In this document: one piece after another, positions 6,193-8,809 of the stretch
Numbering within the stretch: the first letter of the stretch is position 1
Layout: each line of letters starts with the position of its first letter
DNA from: Desulfobulbaceae bacterium
GTDB taxonomy: Bacteria; Desulfobacterota; Desulfobulbia; Desulfobulbales; Desulfobulbaceae
NCBI GenBank assembly: GCA_007121995.1
Contig: SKJK01000225.1
Location: forward strand, 1 to 8,809
Direction: 5' to 3'
Length of the DNA: 8,809 bases
Program-made: the position numbers and the translations under genes
The notes under the pieces: generated by a model
The model's database searches: none
What the model was told of the DNA's origin: nothing
What the model saw: only the letters and a program-made list of their open reading frames with translations

Positions 6193-6534
6193 ATGACTGA
6201 CGCTAAAATAAATAAAATTGTTGTTGCTGATTGTATTTTTATCGGCAATTTATTCGAAGAAAGCGGCTACGATGAAGAGCTGAGTGCTGACAATCTTGCT
6301 GAACGGAAATGGCAGATCATTAACGAATACCTGGAAAGTACCTATCCGGACTCGGAAATCATCGCCGATATCGCTATTGAGCGTCAAGCCAGCCACCCTC
6401 GTCCTTTGGAAGTTGCCGCCTTCGCCGGCGATGAAATCAGCGTACCATCGGCCGCTGCTGCGATTCAAGAGCAATTGACCCAAAAAATTGCTGAAGGAAC
6501 CAAAGATTATTCCTGGGCGGTAAAAACAAAATAA
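6193..6534 (+). CDS. Hypothetical acidic protein, 113 aa
   Basis: I do not recognise this protein. It begins MTDAKINKIVVADCIFIGNL and has no signal peptide or membrane segment. The first two thirds are rich in Glu and Asp (FEESGYDEELSADNLAERKW, then LESTYPDSEIIADIAIERQ). They alternate predicted helix and strand, and an Ala-rich helical tail (AAAAIQEQLTQKIAEG) follows. The composition is that of a soluble cytoplasmic protein. The ribosome site is modest (GGGG at 6183-6186, six bases before the ATG). The first 60 bases are AT-rich compared with neighbours. It stands alone, divergent from the DddL-like gene and convergent with the lipoprotein gene. Clean start context, sustained frame and normal protein composition support a real gene. 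Confidence 0.7.
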   Translation: MTDAKINKIVVADCIFIGNLFEESGYDEELSADNLAERKWQIINEYLESTYPDSEIIADIAIERQASHPRPLEVAAFAGDEISVPSAAAAIQEQLTQKIAEGTKDYSWAVKTK

Positions 6535-6664
6535 GTGCACGGACGAATACACGCAGTATCGTTCACCGATCGCACACTTCCAGCATTTTTCAATAGCTGC
6601 GTCGTCTCTCTTCGCTCTGCTCACCTCCAATCGTTTTTCCAGGCAGAAAAATTAATGTGCTGCT

Positions 6665-6689
6665 CGAGATGAGCGGCACCCTCATCTCG
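6665..6689. terminator. Hairpin between convergent genes, possible weak terminator
   Basis: A perfect 9-bp inverted repeat (CGAGATGAG at 6665-6673, CTCATCTCG at 6681-6689) with a 7-base loop lies between the 113-aa gene and the convergent lipoprotein gene, whose stop codon (6682-6684) is inside one arm. Neither side has an immediate T-run; on the minus strand the nearest is about ten bases away. It may act as a poor bidirectional terminator or protect the 3' end of the message. Confidence 0.4.
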
Positions 6690-7257
6690 GGTCAGAAGCC
6701 CGCTCCCAGTCGCGGGCTTCGTCCATGAGTAAAAACAGATACCGTTCACTTTTGTAAAGCTCGTACCGGAGTTGATCGCGGCGCCAGTCGAATTCACGAA
6801 TATCATCCCTGAGCCATCGACGATTTTTTGGGGACAGGTTCCGGTTCAGTAACCTGTATTCGGAACTGAAAAACCATCTCTCTGCACTGTCCAACTGGCG
6901 GCGTAGATCGTAAACTCTATAAGCAGCCCTGTTGTAATGGTCAAAAAGAGGATCGATTTCCGGCGGGCAGACATGTCGATAGCGTTGGCCCCGCAGACCG
7001 GTATCAAAAGCGTTGTCAATCCGGCAATAATCCAACAGACCCTGGGTGTGACCTTGTTGATACAAGCGCATATCGACGCGCACTCCATGCCGCGCACAAG
7101 CCTGCATATGGCGATCCAGTTGGTCGGCCGCCGGTAGACCGTCCCGTCCATCAGCCAAGCCGATACCGTACCAGTCACCCCGCCGGCATTGCTCAACGTT
7201 CAGAGTAGCGCATCCGCTCAACACCATGACCACAATAAGGAGACCGAGGAGCTTCAT
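6682..7257 (-). CDS. DUF2799-like lipoprotein
   Basis: 191 residues from ATG 7257. A GTG at 7266 is also in frame, but its Shine-Dalgarno would be too close; GGGGTGG precedes the ATG at a proper distance. The N-terminus is a lipoprotein signal peptide: MKLLGLLIVVMVLSGC, lipobox LSGC, lipidated Cys16, so it should be anchored to a membrane facing the periplasm. The next part fits the DUF2799 pattern: a Cys (24), DWYGIGLADGRDG, an Ala-Cys-x3-Gly motif, YQQGHTQGLLDYC. The C-terminal half is a long, Arg- and Glu-rich region of probable paired helices (RRWLRDDIREFDWRRDQLRYE) that may form a coiled coil. The function of DUF2799 proteins is unknown. It lies 188 bases downstream of the pseudouridine synthase gene. 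Confidence 0.83.
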   Translation of the reverse strand: MKLLGLLIVVMVLSGCATLNVEQCRRGDWYGIGLADGRDGLPAADQLDRHMQACARHGVRVDMRLYQQGHTQGLLDYCRIDNAFDTGLRGQRYRHVCPPEIDPLFDHYNRAAYRVYDLRRQLDSAERWFFSSEYRLLNRNLSPKNRRWLRDDIREFDWRRDQLRYELYKSERYLFLLMDEARDWERASDPR

Positions 7258-7445
7258 GGCTTCCACCCCTTTGGGTTTTGGTTGTTTGGAAACAATGCAG
7301 GCATCATTTCCCCATGCACAATACTTTATCCGAACCGACGGGGGACAGTAAACGAAGAAAAGAACGGGTATGCTTTGATTCCCGAAACCTGGAAACCGCT
7401 GGGTCGGGGGCTAAAGGAAAGAACCACCCCACGGCAAGGCCCCTC

Positions 7446-8405
7446 TCAGCGTCTACCTGCTTTTTTCCGGGGTATGAGCGTGTTGAATCTGCTTGGCTGC
7501 TCGAGACTGAACTCCATCAGCTTACCGCTGGTCGGGTGGACAAAAGCAAGAAAACAGGATTGCAGGGCCAGCCGGCGAATAGGATCGGTTTTGGCCCCGT
7601 ATTTCTTGTCGCCAACCACCGGATGGCCGAGATCGGCCAGATGCACCCGAATCTGATTTTTGCGACCGGTAACCGGAATCACCTCCAGCAGCGAGTATTC
7701 ACCCTCGGTGCGCACCAACTTGTATTCGGTTTCAGCGTACTTGCCTGTACCCGTATCGGTGGCAACGGAGTAGACCCGGTGTATTTTCGACTCGCACAGA
7801 TAGCCGCTGATCGTACCGTTGCTCTCTCTGGGTGCCCCCTCAACGATGGCTCGATAACGTTTGCGGACTTCCGACCAGGAGTCCTGTAGAGCATGTTTGG
7901 TCGTTTCATTCTTGGCAAAAACCAGCAGACCGGACGTCCCCTGATCCAAGCGATGGACGATGAAGATCCGATTCTCTCCTTCTCGTTCTTTGAGGCACGC
8001 GGTCAACTTGTAGTAGACGGTCTTTATTTTTTCGGTGGCCGAGGCGATGGTCAGCATTCCAGAGGGCTTGTCAATGACCAGAATATCTGCATCCTCGTAT
8101 ACGATAGGAAGCCCGGGACACGGACGATATCTGCCCCCCTCTTCTTTTTCCGAGGTGATTGTCAGACTGTCACCAACAGCAAGGGCCTGATCAATCCGGG
8201 TTAAGGGCCGATCATCCTGCCGAACCGCACGGTATTTAAGCAACTGCTTGATCTTGGTTCGCGAATAGCCGGCCTTGAGCAACACAGCCAGCAGGGTTGT
8301 TGTTTCCTTCACTTCTATTTTTTTCACCTGTCTCTCCACTGCAGCCGAAGAACGGCCATCCTTATCCTCGCCAGAGGAACAGCAACCGCTGCATCGGGCA
8401 TCCAT
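7446..8405 (-). CDS. RluA-family pseudouridine synthase with S4 domain
   Basis: Converts specific uridines in rRNA or tRNA to pseudouridine. From ATG 8405 it has 319 residues. An S4 RNA-binding domain (about 30-90, LLAVLLKAGYSRTKIKQLLKY) is followed by the RluA catalytic domain. HRLDQGTSGLL carries the catalytic Asp154. VIDKPSGML and the C-terminal VTGRKNQIRVHLADLGHPV with GDKKYG are also family motifs. The start is uncertain. ATG 8405 has no visible ribosome site and adds a Cys-rich, low-complexity head (CSGCCSSGEDKDG). GTG 8327 has GGAGAG four bases upstream and begins directly before the S4 domain (293 residues). I give the longer form but consider the GTG start at least as likely. The RNA target cannot be read from the sequence. 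The gene follows the receiver-domain gene closely on the same strand. Confidence 0.92.
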   Translation of the reverse strand: MDARCSGCCSSGEDKDGRSSAAVERQVKKIEVKETTTLLAVLLKAGYSRTKIKQLLKYRAVRQDDRPLTRIDQALAVGDSLTITSEKEEGGRYRPCPGLPIVYEDADILVIDKPSGMLTIASATEKIKTVYYKLTACLKEREGENRIFIVHRLDQGTSGLLVFAKNETTKHALQDSWSEVRKRYRAIVEGAPRESNGTISGYLCESKIHRVYSVATDTGTGKYAETEYKLVRTEGEYSLLEVIPVTGRKNQIRVHLADLGHPVVGDKKYGAKTDPIRRLALQSCFLAFVHPTSGKLMEFSLEQPSRFNTLIPRKKAGRR

Positions 8406-8410
8406 CGGAA

Positions 8411-8438
8411 GCCAGCGGCCGCCAGCGGCCGCTTCTTT
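8411..8438 (+). repeat. Tandem 10-bp repeat with two NotI palindromes and a T-run
   Basis: GCCAGCGGCC occurs twice in tandem (8411-8420, 8421-8430), creating two GCGGCCGC palindromes (8415-8422, 8425-8432). Together with flanking GAAG and CTTC it can fold into a GC-rich hairpin followed on the plus strand by TTCTTTTT. It fills the gap between the receiver-domain stop and the pseudouridine synthase ATG. Its orientation would terminate antisense, not sense, transcription. Confidence 0.55.
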
Positions 8439-8809
8439 TTATCCATCAAGAACCGAGCGGACACAGCGAGCCAGGTCGGCCATGATCACCGGTTTATTCA
8501 GAAAGCCTTCAATACCAATAACTTTGGATTGCCGACTGTTAAGCTGCTCACTGAATCCAGTGCAGATAATAACTTTGACATCAGGACGGATTTTTTTAAT
8601 CTCCCGGTACAGCTGTAATCCGGTCATTTGGGGCATGGTCAGGTCGGCAATCAGCAAATCGATTCGATCAGCCAGATTACGGAACGCTTCGAGGGCATCG
8701 TAACTGCTGATGCGCGTGGTAACCTTGTATCCCAGTCGCTCTAGCATGCCAGTGGTCACATCGGCAACGGATTTCTCGTCATCAACTAAAAGAATATGTT
8801 CGCTGCCAC
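8439..8809 (-). CDS. C-terminal receiver domain, probably of a hybrid sensor histidine kinase (partial)
   Basis: The frame runs off the right edge, so only the C-terminal 122 or so residues are visible. They make a complete response-regulator receiver domain: EHILLVDDEKS with the acidic pair near 8778-8783, the phospho-accepting Asp in LLIADLTMP (codon 8643-8645), the switch Thr in IICTGFS, and the conserved Lys in FLNKP. The Gly-Ser-Glu before the first strand is what commonly links the ATPase domain of a hybrid histidine kinase to an attached receiver, and the protein ends right after the domain with no output domain. Hence a hybrid kinase is more likely than a free-standing regulator, but the kinase part is not visible. 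GTG 8759 lies inside the domain and cannot be the start. It ends with TAA 33 bases before the synthase ATG. Confidence 0.85.
   Translation of the reverse strand, partial: GSEHILLVDDEKSVADVTTGMLERLGYKVTTRISSYDALEAFRNLADRIDLLIADLTMPQMTGLQLYREIKKIRPDVKVIICTGFSEQLNSRQSKVIGIEGFLNKPVIMADLARCVRSVLDG

Noticed and set aside
7278..7889. A 203-codon plus-strand open frame opposite the pseudouridine synthase gene.
   Set aside because: It is the complement of a clearly conserved catalytic domain and shows no protein-like motifs of its own.

Overview
The window looks like chromosomal DNA from a Desulfobacterota bacterium, probably of the Desulfobulbales type. This is an inference from three things: moderately high GC coding style, an apparent selenoprotein, and a C-terminal receiver of the kind carried by hybrid sensor kinases in sulfate-reducer-like genomes. 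No rRNA or other taxonomic marker is present. I see no mobile elements, tRNAs or CRISPR arrays.

Layout. Plus strand, 1-2849: the 3' part of a PHP-domain (CehA/McbA-like) metallohydrolase, a strong intrinsic terminator, then a complete glycerol kinase gene (glpK) standing alone. Plus strand, 2926-4986: a two-gene cassette, the highlight of the window. A good sigma70-type promoter and a strong Shine-Dalgarno site lead into a small gene (3036-3341) that conventional gene calling would miss. It carries three in-frame TGA codons, each in the protein context Ser-Gly-U-Gly, and a compact SECIS-like hairpin follows each one. I read it as a 101-residue ribosomal peptide precursor with three selenocysteines. 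Immediately downstream is a 518-residue radical SAM/SPASM peptide maturase. Precursor and maturase together match the predicted RiPP (ribosomally made, modified peptide) type that I recall being called 'selenobiotic'. The product is, to my knowledge, uncharacterised.

Minus strand, 5156-5821: a cupin protein resembling the DMSP lyase DddL, converging on the maturase gene. A short open frame upstream overlaps its start by ATGA. Plus strand, 6193-6534: a small acidic protein I do not recognise. Minus strand, 6682-8809: a DUF2799-like lipoprotein, an S4/RluA-type pseudouridine synthase, and the C-terminal receiver domain of a protein running off the right edge.

The only clear functional unit is the selenocysteine precursor/maturase pair. 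The other genes look like unrelated neighbours. None of the selenium machinery (selA, selB, selC, selD) lies inside the window, so its presence elsewhere in the genome has to be checked.
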